Below, in pieces: positions 1 to 7,982 of a DNA stretch of 64,000 bases (position 1 is the stretch's first letter; each line of letters opens with the position of its first letter). Where the stretch lies: assembly GCA_027924585.1 (NCBI GenBank), contig BSBM01000440.1, positions 12,803,501 through 12,867,500 of the forward strand. Direction: 5' to 3'. The translations under genes and the position numbers were made by a program. The notes under the pieces are model-generated. The model did not search any database, had not been told where the DNA came from, and worked only from the letters and a program-made list of their open reading frames with translations. This stretch comes from Larix kaempferi. Taxonomy: Eukaryota; Streptophyta; Pinopsida; Pinales; Pinaceae.

Positions 1-37
1 GATTGAACAACCCGCTTCTAGTGCAGTTACCTCCTTT

Positions 38-3000
38 GTGTCTTCTGTGGCACCCGGACTGTATTCGGATACACCAATGACCTCTACATTCCAGGCCATC
101 CCACCACCGTCACCGGAGACCCAGGTCGCAAATCTCTGTACTGTTTCGCAGAATACGCAAACATCCGGCGGTCAACCACCATTGATCCCCAGTCACATTG
201 GTGTTACACCCATCCACACCATCCCCTTCCTATTTCCTCCTTCGGGTGTAGTAAGCGCCCCGGTTATGGCTACCCTTAGCCTACCCGGGCTAACATTGGG
301 ATTACCCGTGTGGTATATTCCGCCTCCCGTTCGATTACCGACACCAGACGTCATCCTCCAACCGGTACAACCTATTGTTACCACAAATCAGCCTCCTCCT
401 GGCGTCGTGATCCCTTCGTCGGCAACGACACCCCCTCCTAACCTCAATATTCCTTCGTCGTCAATGAAACCTCCTCCCGGTCTCACGATTGCTTCGGCGT
501 CAAACGATCCCCCTCTCCTGCCTAAGCCCACTGGGGGCAGAGGTCCACAACCCTACACTGCCATACCACCTCCTAAGGCAGCCAAACCCCCACCGGTGTT
601 TCGAGCTCCCCCCAAATGTTCATTATGCGATGAAATTGGCCATCCAACTCACCAATGCCCACATTTACCGGCACTCCAAGAACATATGAATATGTTGGAC
701 GATGACATAGGAATCCCAGTAGTCAAATTAGAGCCACCTCTACAGCCTCGCGACAAATCACTGCGCACTAACCATCCTTGTGCTATATGCAGTGTTTACG
801 GCCACTACTCTCACCATTGCCCTGATCTACCTGACTATAGAGCAGCGTTGTACGAGTTAAACAATGCCGACTTAGAGATCTCTCCTCCCCTTATCGAGGA
901 GATTCACCCTCCACCATCATCCTCGTCAGAAGAAGTCAATACGATATATATGATTTCGACAACCTTCAAACCAGAACCCCTCGATTTATGGTCTGATTAC
1001 TTCAGTACTGACGAGCAGATTTTGGAGACACTCACTGCACCCGACTACCCTTGGGATGACATGCATCATCGCTCGTACTTCCTACCGGAGACATCTACCT
1101 CCACCGCATCCGACCAGCTATCAGTCGAGTCGAAAGACTTCATACCTGCTAAGGTCGATTGGTTAAAGGACCCCATCCCAGCACCAGATGCCTTTGAAGA
1201 AGGGAACATGTCCAACATTTCCCCCACTATCCAGATAGACATTTCCACAACACCAGGGAAACCTGAGCACATCTCGCTGGGCGCATCTTGCACTCAAGCA
1301 GAAACTCAGGCGTACAGAAAGCTCCTTCAGGAGTTCCGCGATGTCTTCGCCTGGTCCTATACCGAGATGCCTGGTCTCGACCCCGCCATTATTGAACACC
1401 ACATCGATACATGGCCCGAAGTACCCCCTGTTCGTCAGAAACAGCGACCTATTCACCCTGCCAAGCTCCCCGCTGTTAAGGCTGAAGTCGAAAAACTTCG
1501 AAAAGCAGGTTTCATCTACCCTATCCCGTACACCACATGGGTGTCGAACCCCGTTCCTGTCAACAAAAAACAAGGCACCCTTAGAGTATGCACTGATTTC
1601 CGCGATCTAAACCACGCTTGTCCAAAAGACAATTTCCCCACGCCATTCATTGACCAACTCATTGATGAGTGTGCGGGCCATGAGGTCCTATCCTTCATGG
1701 ACGGTTTTTCCGGATATAACCAGATCCACATCCGCAAGGAGGATCAGTACAAGACTGCCTTTACCACCCCATGGGGCACCTTTGCCTATCGCGTCATGCC
1801 ATTTGGCCTTAAAAATGCTGGTGCCACTTTCCAGCGAGCCATGACCTATTGCTTTCACGACTTAGTCCATATCCTGCGAGTCTATCTTGACGACCTCACA
1901 GCGCGTTCCCGAAAACGATCAGACCACCTTAGCGACCTCCGGCAAGTTTTCCTGCGTTGTCGCAAATATAAAATCTGCTTGAACCCACACAAGTGTGTCT
2001 TTTGCGTCCCAGCGGGCCGGTTGTTGGGTTTCATTGTTTCCCAAGATGGGATCACTGTCGACCCCCTGAAGGTCAAAGCCATCTTAGAACTCCCCCCTCC
2101 TCGCACGCTTCGACAGCTTCAGAGCTTGCAAGGGCGGTCCAATTTTCTTAGGCGCTTCGTCCCTGATTATGCCACCAAAGTCCACGGGTTCTTACGCTTG
2201 CTTCGTACCCACATACCCTTTGTTTGGGACGAACAAGCAGACACGGCATTTGAAGCCCTCAAGAAGGCTCTCACACAAGCCCCCTTGATATCCCCACCGG
2301 ATTTCTCCCAAGACTTCACCCTTTACGTCTCGGCATCCGAATATGCCGTATCCGGAGTTTTGGTCCAAGAAGATGCTTCCCACAAAGAGCATGTAATTTA
2401 TTACGTCAGCCAGACCTTGTCTGGCCCACCGCTACGTTACCCATACGAGGAAAGATTAGCCCTAGCTGTAGTCTTTTCCGTACAAAAACTACGACACTAC
2501 ATTTTGCTTAGTCATACCACGGTCGTGGCCGACTCCAACCCCATGGTCTACCTCCTCACCAGGAGGCTCCTGCAGGGTCGTGTCGCTAAATGGGTCATTA
2601 TCCTCCAGGAATATGACCTCACTTTCAAGACTCCCAAAAGCACCAAATCCCTCGCGCTTGCTCACCTAATTACAGATCTCCCGTCCTCTTCGACATCACC
2701 CGTTATCCATACGGACCTGATTGACGAGCAGATCTTCGTCATTTCGTCGGACGACCCTTGGTACGGAGACATTTTGACTTACCTTCGTACGCAAAAATTC
2801 CGACCACACATCGATCGTGATGGACGCCGTCGCATACGACACCACGCACCCCGATACCTACTTATTGGAGATGTACTTTACCGACGCGGCGTTGATACTA
2901 TCTTACGCCGCTGCCTATCCCATAGTGAGGCAGAACAAGTCCTCAATGATTGTCATAGCGGTGCCTGTGGAGGCCATTTCTCCGGCATGGCTACCGCCCA

Positions 3001-3265
3001 GAAAATCATTCGGGCAGGTTATTTTTGGCCATCGTTGTTTACTGATTGCATCACCGCAGTCAAGCATTGCCAAAACTGCCAGCTCTTTGCCCCCAAAGCA
3101 AGAACCCCCCCCTGCCCCCCTTCATCCAGTTATCACTGTTGGACCATTCTGCAAATGGGCCATAGATTTCCTCGACTGCAACCCCCCGTCAGCCGGCGGT
3201 CACAAACATATAATCGTGGCCATAGATTATTTCACCAAGTGGGCAGAAGCCATGCCGACCTATAA
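38..3265 (+). CDS. Tat-like gag-pol polyprotein: zinc knuckles, RT, RNase H, start of integrase
   Basis: The frame is already open at the left edge; position 38 is a GTG, not a real start. Counting from 38: a proline-rich stretch (residues 1-190), two CX2CX4HX4C zinc knuckles near residues 194-207 and 247-260, then reverse transcriptase from about 470 with FMDGFSGYNQ and the catalytic YLDD at 616-619. The Ty3-type RNase H follows, where LYVSASEYAVSG carries Ser in place of the first catalytic Asp (usual DAS). An H2C2 integrase zinc finger (HSGACGGHF...HCQNC) lies near 973-1015. I see no aspartic protease motif (D-S/T-G or DLGS) between the knuckles and RT. The true frame leaves this ORF in a C-run near 3105-3118, so the last 50 or so residues are out of frame. 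Confidence 0.85.
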   Translation: MSSVAPGLYSDTPMTSTFQAIPPPSPETQVANLCTVSQNTQTSGGQPPLIPSHIGVTPIHTIPFLFPPSGVVSAPVMATLSLPGLTLGLPVWYIPPPVRLPTPDVILQPVQPIVTTNQPPPGVVIPSSATTPPPNLNIPSSSMKPPPGLTIASASNDPPLLPKPTGGRGPQPYTAIPPPKAAKPPPVFRAPPKCSLCDEIGHPTHQCPHLPALQEHMNMLDDDIGIPVVKLEPPLQPRDKSLRTNHPCAICSVYGHYSHHCPDLPDYRAALYELNNADLEISPPLIEEIHPPPSSSSEEVNTIYMISTTFKPEPLDLWSDYFSTDEQILETLTAPDYPWDDMHHRSYFLPETSTSTASDQLSVESKDFIPAKVDWLKDPIPAPDAFEEGNMSNISPTIQIDISTTPGKPEHISLGASCTQAETQAYRKLLQEFRDVFAWSYTEMPGLDPAIIEHHIDTWPEVPPVRQKQRPIHPAKLPAVKAEVEKLRKAGFIYPIPYTTWVSNPVPVNKKQGTLRVCTDFRDLNHACPKDNFPTPFIDQLIDECAGHEVLSFMDGFSGYNQIHIRKEDQYKTAFTTPWGTFAYRVMPFGLKNAGATFQRAMTYCFHDLVHILRVYLDDLTARSRKRSDHLSDLRQVFLRCRKYKICLNPHKCVFCVPAGRLLGFIVSQDGITVDPLKVKAILELPPPRTLRQLQSLQGRSNFLRRFVPDYATKVHGFLRLLRTHIPFVWDEQADTAFEALKKALTQAPLISPPDFSQDFTLYVSASEYAVSGVLVQEDASHKEHVIYYVSQTLSGPPLRYPYEERLALAVVFSVQKLRHYILLSHTTVVADSNPMVYLLTRRLLQGRVAKWVIILQEYDLTFKTPKSTKSLALAHLITDLPSSSTSPVIHTDLIDEQIFVISSDDPWYGDILTYLRTQKFRPHIDRDGRRRIRHHAPRYLLIGDVLYRRGVDTILRRCLSHSEAEQVLNDCHSGACGGHFSGMATAQKIIRAGYFWPSLFTDCITAVKHCQNCQLFAPKARTPPCPPSSSYHCWTILQMGHRFPRLQPPVSRRSQTYNRGHRLFHQVGRSHADL

Positions 3266-4004
3266 CTGCAAAGCCGACACTGCAGCGCGGTTTTTCTTCA
3301 ACCACGTCATCGCTCGTTTCGGAGTACCACAACAGTTAGTCTCTGACCACGGCTCTCACTTCGAAGATGCCGTCTGGAAGGAATTATCAACCATGTTGAA
3401 ATTCGAACACCATTTCTCTTCCGCTTACTACCCCCAAGGAAACGGCCAAGTCGAAGCGATCAATAAAATCTTGAAGACCATTCTCCAACGCACTGTAGAC
3501 AAGCACAAATCCAATTGGCATCACATGCTTTTCCCAGCACTCTAGGCTTACCGCACATCAACCAAAACCGCCACCGGCTTTACCCCTTTCCATTTAGTTC
3601 ACGGTGTCGAATCTGTCCTCCCTATTGAGTGCCAGATCCCAGCTTTACACATCGCCGTTGAGCTCCTACCGGATACTTCCCCGATCGAGCAACGTTTACT
3701 GCTCCTAGAACAGGCCGATGAAGATCGGCGCACAGCCATTCAAAACATGGAAGCTGCTAAACAACGATCGAAACTAAGTTACGACAAACGCGTCCACCCA
3801 AGAACCTTTTCGGAGGGAGACCTTGTCCTCGCTTACGATCAAGCTCATGATAAAACCGGCAAAGGAAAGTTCGTGTCTATGTGGCAAGGCCCCTACATCA
3901 TACACACTTGCCTCGGGCAGGGGGCATACATTCTGACCGATTCAGAAGGCAACACCTTACGCAACCCACGCAACGGGTTGTACCTTAAAAGATTTTACCC
4001 ATAG
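3110..4004 (+). pseudogene. Integrase core and C-terminal part of the Tat-like pol, frameshifted and with one stop
   Basis: After an indel in the C-run at about 3105-3118 the integrase continues in another frame: CKWAIDFLD (first Asp), SDHGSHFED (second Asp) and NGQVEAINK (Glu) give the DDE core. A TAG at 3543-3545 stands where this family has a Trp before AYRTS. The frame then stays open through the C-terminal domain (GDLVLAYD, WQGPYII, LKRFYP) to a natural stop at 4002-4004. Two lesions in an otherwise well kept domain suggest recent inactivation, although the frameshift could also be a homopolymer sequencing error. Confidence 0.8.
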
Positions 4005-4110
4005 AAAATCTCATGGACACCATCGTCCATTTTTTAGTATAGGCACACGTTTTTTCGTTCACAAAAAATTTTCAAAAACCTAAATATTTGTTTTCCCTGC
4101 ATGACCACAG

Positions 4111-4548
4111 ATGGAGCCTCTTCCACTCTGCCATATCGGTTTCGCTGATGGTGCAAGCCGTTGGTCTCCCAATCTCGCCTCCGCAGCTTGGGTAATATAC
4201 TCCCCTTCACATGATTTAATTCACATTGATGGAGTATGTTTAGGTGCCGCCACCAATAATCAAGCTGAATACGATGCCGTGACCGGTCTCCTGGCCGCTG
4301 CTCTCCAGATGAGCATACGTCACCTCAACGTTTTCTTGGACTCACAGCTCCTAGTTTCCCAGCTCAACAATGATTACCAGGTACGCGATCCCTGTCTGTT
4401 CAGAAAATTCCTGCGCACTAAACAAATGGTTAGACAGTTTGAATCCATTACATTCACACATGTCCCAAGACACCTCAATAGTGTAGCAGATAATATGGCC
4501 AACAGTGTCCTCGACTGGCACACCAATCACATCATGTCATATCCATAA
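4111..4548 (+). CDS. Second (archaeal-type) RNase H of the Tat-like element, separate ORF
   Basis: A complete 145-residue ORF of the RNase H fold. The four catalytic acids are present: D13 in FADGAS, E53 in NNQAEYDA, D77 in FLDSQLL and D127 in NSVADNMA, with the conserved THVPR before the last. In plant Tat elements an extra archaeal-type RNase H of this kind is established, and here it would do the RNA-DNA hybrid degradation that the Ser-substituted pol RNase H probably cannot. It lies 106 bp downstream of the integrase stop. A pyrimidine-rich stretch ending TGACCACAG abuts the ATG, which looks like a splice acceptor, so expression from a spliced RNA is possible but unproven. Confidence 0.85.
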   Translation: MEPLPLCHIGFADGASRWSPNLASAAWVIYSPSHDLIHIDGVCLGAATNNQAEYDAVTGLLAAALQMSIRHLNVFLDSQLLVSQLNNDYQVRDPCLFRKFLRTKQMVRQFESITFTHVPRHLNSVADNMANSVLDWHTNHIMSYP

Positions 4549-4555
4549 ACAAACA

Positions 4556-4787
4556 TGCATCCAGGTGCAAAACATGTGCCTCCACGGGCATATACAAAAA
4601 ACCAATATTGCATCCACGTGCATAACATGTGCCTCCACGGGCATAAAAACAAACAAACCGAAATAATGCATCCATGTGCATAGCATGTGCCTCCACGGGC
4701 ATATATAAATCTACAAACACACTGCATCCACGTGCATAACATGTGCCTCCATGGGAATATACAAAAGACAAAGTGCATCCACGTGCA
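4556..4787 (+). repeat. Five-unit tandem repeat of paired short dyads
   Basis: Units start at 4556, 4609, 4667, 4723 and 4774 (spacing 51-58 bp). Each full unit holds two 14-mers: TGCATCCACGTGCA and, about 7 bases on, TGCCTCCACGGGCA. Both are imperfect dyads with the same loop core; the outer pairs differ (TGCA/TGCA versus TGCC/GGCA) but stay complementary. The array lies just after the RNase H stop and before the 3' end of the antisense PMD gene, so it is the convergent 3' zone of two transcripts. Confidence 0.85.
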
Positions 4788-4949
4788 TACACAACAAAAT
4801 ATCCAAAATATATATCCACATATATATACGAACCAAATAGTCTACATGTCATAAGTGCCCTCAGCACTCGATATACACAAAATACATCTGTCATACAAAA
4901 AATGCTTCCCCATATGCTCATGAGCATTTGGGGGCAAGTACCATGACGT
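4788..4949. other. Convergent spacer with a 14-bp palindrome and a G-run
   Basis: AT-rich spacer between the dyad repeat and the antisense gene's stop. ATGCTCA/TGAGCAT (4914-4927) is a perfect palindrome followed at once by TT and GGGGG (4930-4934). The G-run resembles a polypurine tract but sits inside the element, more than 4 kb before the 3' LTR. I see no gene here. Confidence 0.5.
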
Positions 4950-6398
4950 CTAATCATCAGGATCCTCCGGATCCTCATGCTCCTCCTCCGGCTCCTCCTC
5001 CGACTCCACCTCCGCTGGCCCAGCCGGGTCAGGACGACCCCGAACTCGCCGCTCGGCTGGCCCTGCTGGGTCGTCCCTCAGACGTATCCTCCCCGGTGCC
5101 GGCTCTGCCGGAGCATCTCCTCCACCACCCCCGTGCCTCGCAGCAAGCACCGCTGCCCTCAACAACAGTGACTGCCACTCAGGCGGTGCACCGAGACATC
5201 CCTGCAAAATGTCCCGATCAAGGTCCCTCCAGCCATCCTCCGGAAGTCTAGCTACGATCCGGGCTAAAGTCCATTGAACACCATCTATAGCATCGTCCTG
5301 AGGGCCAACCCCTCGCCCACGGGCTCCATATCCTCCACCACGAGGAGGACGTACAGGTACTGGGGGACGCGCAACCACCATCGCCCGCCCCTGCCGAGCC
5401 ACATAGTCAGGTGGTGGTACCGGACCAATATCTGCACAAAGCAAGTAGAACCATCAGATACTATACAACAGATATCATCATGATCAATCATAATACATAT
5501 AATATAAACATCACATAAGACACAAAAACATACCGTCTAAGCTCCAGGCCTGTCCTGGGGCACGTGGCATCTCTGGGTCTCCCCGGTAGTCCATGCCGGC
5601 GTATGGATAGTCCTCGATCACCAGTGGCATCTGCTCCCACTGCTGGAAAAAATCCTCTGTGAAGAAGCCACGGATACCACCGCCAGCACGGGGCATCATC
5701 TGCCCCCACCTCATCATACGAGGCTCGCTAGGAAGACCAGCACGAACGGGTACGTGTGGCCGTAAGGTCGGCACCCGCTCAAAGAAAAAACAACATAAAA
5801 AAGAGGCGTAACAGAACTCACCTCCCTCTCTCACGGCCTTGTCCAGATCTCTCCGGACACCGGCCAAGAACATCTGAGCCCAAGCATAGTAAGTACCCCG
5901 TAGAACGGAGTCCACCATCACCGTCTGCCCCCCAGACATACGATGTGGTGCAGCAGCACCCAAAACCCTCAGAACACAGGCACCAACGGCCCGCATATCC
6001 CACTCACGTAGGAACTTCAGACTGATAGAGCTGTTTACCAAAACAGCGTCATCCCCACAAAAGGTCTGTAAAAGGTCCTCCATATCCACGCCTAGAGGCA
6101 ACCTCGGAGAGATATCACCCACCTCACCCAAGCGAGGCAAACCGGTCAAAAAATATACATCAGTGAGAGTAATCTCCAACCTCTCACCACCAATAATAAA
6201 GGCACCCTCTGCCGGCACCCACCACTGCACGAGCTTGTTCAGGAGTCTCCTCACTGAACGGATATAAGGTATCTGAGCGAACTTCAAGAGTCCGCTCATG
6301 GCTAGGGTCTGTCTCACCCCCCCATCATTCTCGATCCTCGCCACAATCTCGGCATCAATATCTCTCTCCCGCCATACGGACTGAGCCCTCCGCAACAT
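4950..6398 (-). CDS. Antisense plant mobile domain (PMD) protein, two coding exons
   Basis: Join of 6398-5534 and 5431-4950 on the minus strand, 448 codons. Exon 1 has the plant mobile domain signature: WWVPAEGAF near residue 59-67, then GERLEITLTDVYFLTGLP near 71-88, and a Trp- and Arg-rich second half. Exon 2 encodes a Pro/Gly/Arg-rich linker, a helical stretch and a strongly acidic C-terminus (EEEPEEEHEDPEDPDD). The junction codon combines G of exon 1 with AT of exon 2 and the phase is kept. PMD proteins occur both as cellular proteins (the MAIN/MAIL type) and in plant transposons; their biochemical role in transposons is not settled. Here the gene runs opposite to gag-pol, as additional antisense ORFs of Tat elements are known to do. 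No internal stop is seen. ATG 6396-6398 lies one base after a splice-acceptor-like AG. Confidence 0.8.
5432..5533 (-). other. 102-bp GT-AG intron of the antisense PMD gene
   Basis: Read on the minus strand, the donor is GAC-G|GTATGTTTT and the acceptor is TTGCTTTGTGCAG|ATATTGG. The intron is AT-rich and contains stops, while both flanking exons are GC-rich and open in the joined phase. The length is normal for a plant intron. Confidence 0.8.
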
Positions 6399-6399
6399 C

Positions 6400-6816
6400 C
6401 TGCCAAGAAAACACAGAAAATTTTAGCCCCAGCATAAAAATTTTAGAAAAAAAATCCCATCGCGGCTTTTTCACAAAAAGCCGCGATGACCATCGCGGCT
6501 TTTCCACAAAAGCCGCGATGACCATCGCGGGTTCCATGAAAAAACTCGCGATGAACATCGCGAGTTTCGTCCAGACAGTCGCGATGAACATCGCGACTGT
6601 CACCCATGAACACGCGATGAACATCGCGGGTTCCGACCTCACAGTCGCGATGATCATCGCGACTGTGATCCTGAAACCCGCGCGGTTCATCGCGGGTTCC
6701 GCCCCGAAACCCGCGCGGTTCCACGTTGGAGAGTCAACGTGGAGTTTCGCGGCCTTCGGGGGCCCACCGCCAAATAAAAAAGACATAATTGACTAGGTTA
6801 AGGCGAATAGAGTTAC
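6400..6816 (-). other. Predicted 5'UTR intron of the antisense PMD gene
   Basis: On the minus strand a CAG|GTAACT donor at 6817/6816 pairs with a pyrimidine-rich acceptor TTTTCTTGGCAG|G at 6400/6399, one base before the ATG. It would join a leader of about 90 nt to the coding exon. The intron holds the palindrome array at 6458-6742, which is therefore transcribed and then spliced out if the model is right. An RNA read across 6399/6817 would settle it. Confidence 0.6.
6458..6742. repeat. Array of short GC-rich palindromes with variable, matching arms
   Basis: About eight palindromes share the core CGCGATG-NN-CATCGCG. Examples: 6458-6488 has a perfect 14-bp stem with a 3-nt loop; 6491-6520 a 13-bp stem; 6542-6567 pairs AAACTCGCGATG with CATCGCGAGTTT; 6574-6601 pairs GACAGTCGCGATG with CATCGCGACTGTC; 6608-6633 has one mismatch; 6639-6668 is a perfect 30-bp palindrome. 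6721-6742 is an unrelated hairpin, CCACGTTG/CAACGTGG. The outer arms differ from palindrome to palindrome but match within each one. Confidence 0.92.
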
Positions 6817-6895
6817 CTGCAACTCGCTAAATCGAAAACCAACGGTGAAATCTCCCAGAAATCGAGAAATAGCTCTGACTGCTCTATCAAACTCG

Positions 6896-6940
6896 CACGT
6901 GACAATGACAAGTCATTTTGGGCCCCACGTCCTATTTATA
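6896..6940 (-). promoter_or_regulatory. Core promoter of the antisense PMD gene: TATA box and downstream G-box
   Basis: On the minus strand TATAAATA (6940-6933) is followed by GG, and a start site about 30 bp on would fall near 6905. A G-box CACGTG lies at 6896-6901 and an inverted repeat AATGAC/GTCATT at about 6904-6917. A leader from there to the donor at 6817 is about 90 nt. The spacing is ordinary for a plant promoter; the start site itself is inferred. Confidence 0.5.
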
Positions 6941-6942
6941 GA

Positions 6943-7090
6943 AATTCCACAAATTTCAAACAACCATTACGGTGTCATACGAAGTCCATTTCTCAAACCG
7001 TTGGTACCGTTGGGATCAGCACAGCAAGAACTTCATAAAGGTTCCTTCCGTTTCCCCTTTTTAACGGGGTCATTTTTTGACCATTTTTTA
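6943..7090. other. Spacer without recognised feature
   Basis: Lies upstream of the antisense promoter and before the 149-bp repeats. I see no coding potential and no repeat. Confidence 0.4.
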
Positions 7091-7535
7091 GCCCCTCTCG
7101 TGGCCTCGGTTTGCGTGCCACATCGGCCGTTCACCGTTTTCGATGTGTCTTATATCGCCGGATTCAGTTTTCCGCGCTCTTGATGATGCTAGAGATCATT
7201 TCTCGCTCTCACCTTTAGATTTTTCGGACATTTTTTCCACGCCCCCTCGTCGCCTCGGTTTGCGTGCCACATCGGCCGTTCTCCGTTTTCGATGTGTCTT
7301 ATATCGCCGGATTCAGTTTTCCGCGCTCTTGATGATGCTAGAGATCATTTCTCGCCCTCACCTTTAGATTTTCCGGGCATTTTTTCCACGCCCCCTCGTC
7401 ACCTCGGTTTGCGTGCCACATCGGCCGTTCTCCGTTTTCGACAATCCTTATGTCACCGGATCCAGTTTTCCAAACAGATGACGATGTTGGAGACCTTTTC
7501 TCTCCCTCATCAATCCATTTTTGTTCGGTATAATT
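7091..7535 (+). repeat. 149-bp tandem repeat, about three copies
   Basis: Copies begin near 7091, 7241 and 7390 (the shared CCTCGGTTTGCGTGCCACAT is at 7104, 7253 and 7402, spacing 149). Copies 1 and 2 are nearly identical; the second half of copy 3 is clearly diverged. Tandem repeats in the 3' untranslated part are common in Tat/Ogre-type elements. Confidence 0.9.
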
Positions 7536-7540
7536 TTATC

Positions 7541-7982
7541 CCTTTTTCGGGCCGAGCAACCCCTCTTACGAAAAAGGCACTTAGGGAGTTTCTGTTAAGC
7601 TCTTTTCTGACTCCTAAAACAATGAAAAGATCGCCGAGCAATCTTGCTTCCTTTCATGCTCGCTAAACGTATCTGAAAGGGCGTCTACCTGGTATAAGTT
7701 TACCCCTTTTCCGGACCTCGTAGACTAATTACGAAAAAGGTATACTCTAGTCACATCGGCTAGAAGAGTTCTCCATCCGCATCATTTTATGCTTTTTTTG
7801 GGCCTTGGAGACTAAACCACGAAAAAGAAACACCAACAGTGTCCACTTACCGTTTTCAGACTCTCTAAAAATGAAAACAACCATGAGCATGAGCCGTCTT
7901 GGGCTCACACAATCCACAGGACCGTACCATTTCAGAGCACACTTTTATCCCTTCTTGGAGCTCATTAAAACTACGAAGAAGG
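7541..7982 (+). repeat. Dispersed hairpin cassette, four diverged copies
   Basis: Stems lie at 7541-7577, 7705-7740, 7792-7827 and 7950-7982, each preceded by a T-rich TTTTATCC-like box and with a loop of about 20 nt. Copy 1 pairs CCTTTTTCG with CGAAAAAGG. Copy 4 pairs CCTTCTT with AAGAAGG, so the T-to-C change on one arm is matched by A-to-G on the other. Copies 2 and 3 keep 6-7 pairs. Confidence 0.75.

Noticed and set aside
4928-4936. G-run at 4930 as the 3' polypurine tract with the LTR starting there
   Set aside because: A spliced coding gene and several repeats follow, no TG...CA unit fits, and 9162-9170 followed by TGTTAACACC is a better edge.
4527-4978. Minus-strand frames rich in Cys, His and Met
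   Set aside because: They read through the dyad repeat (GGTCYAHGC-like units) and end in the antisense gene's 3' zone; no domain is seen.
6458-6742. CRISPR-like array
   Set aside because: Units of about 31-33 bp with palindromic ends recall repeats and spacers, but the spacers are 2-4 bases, the arms are complementary within units, and the setting is a plant retrotransposon. It is a palindrome array.
6355-6796. Frames on both strands across the palindrome array (up to 143 residues)
   Set aside because: They arise because palindromic repeats are open on both strands; the repeated TVAMIIA-type residues only mirror the repeat, and the splice sites place the region in an intron.
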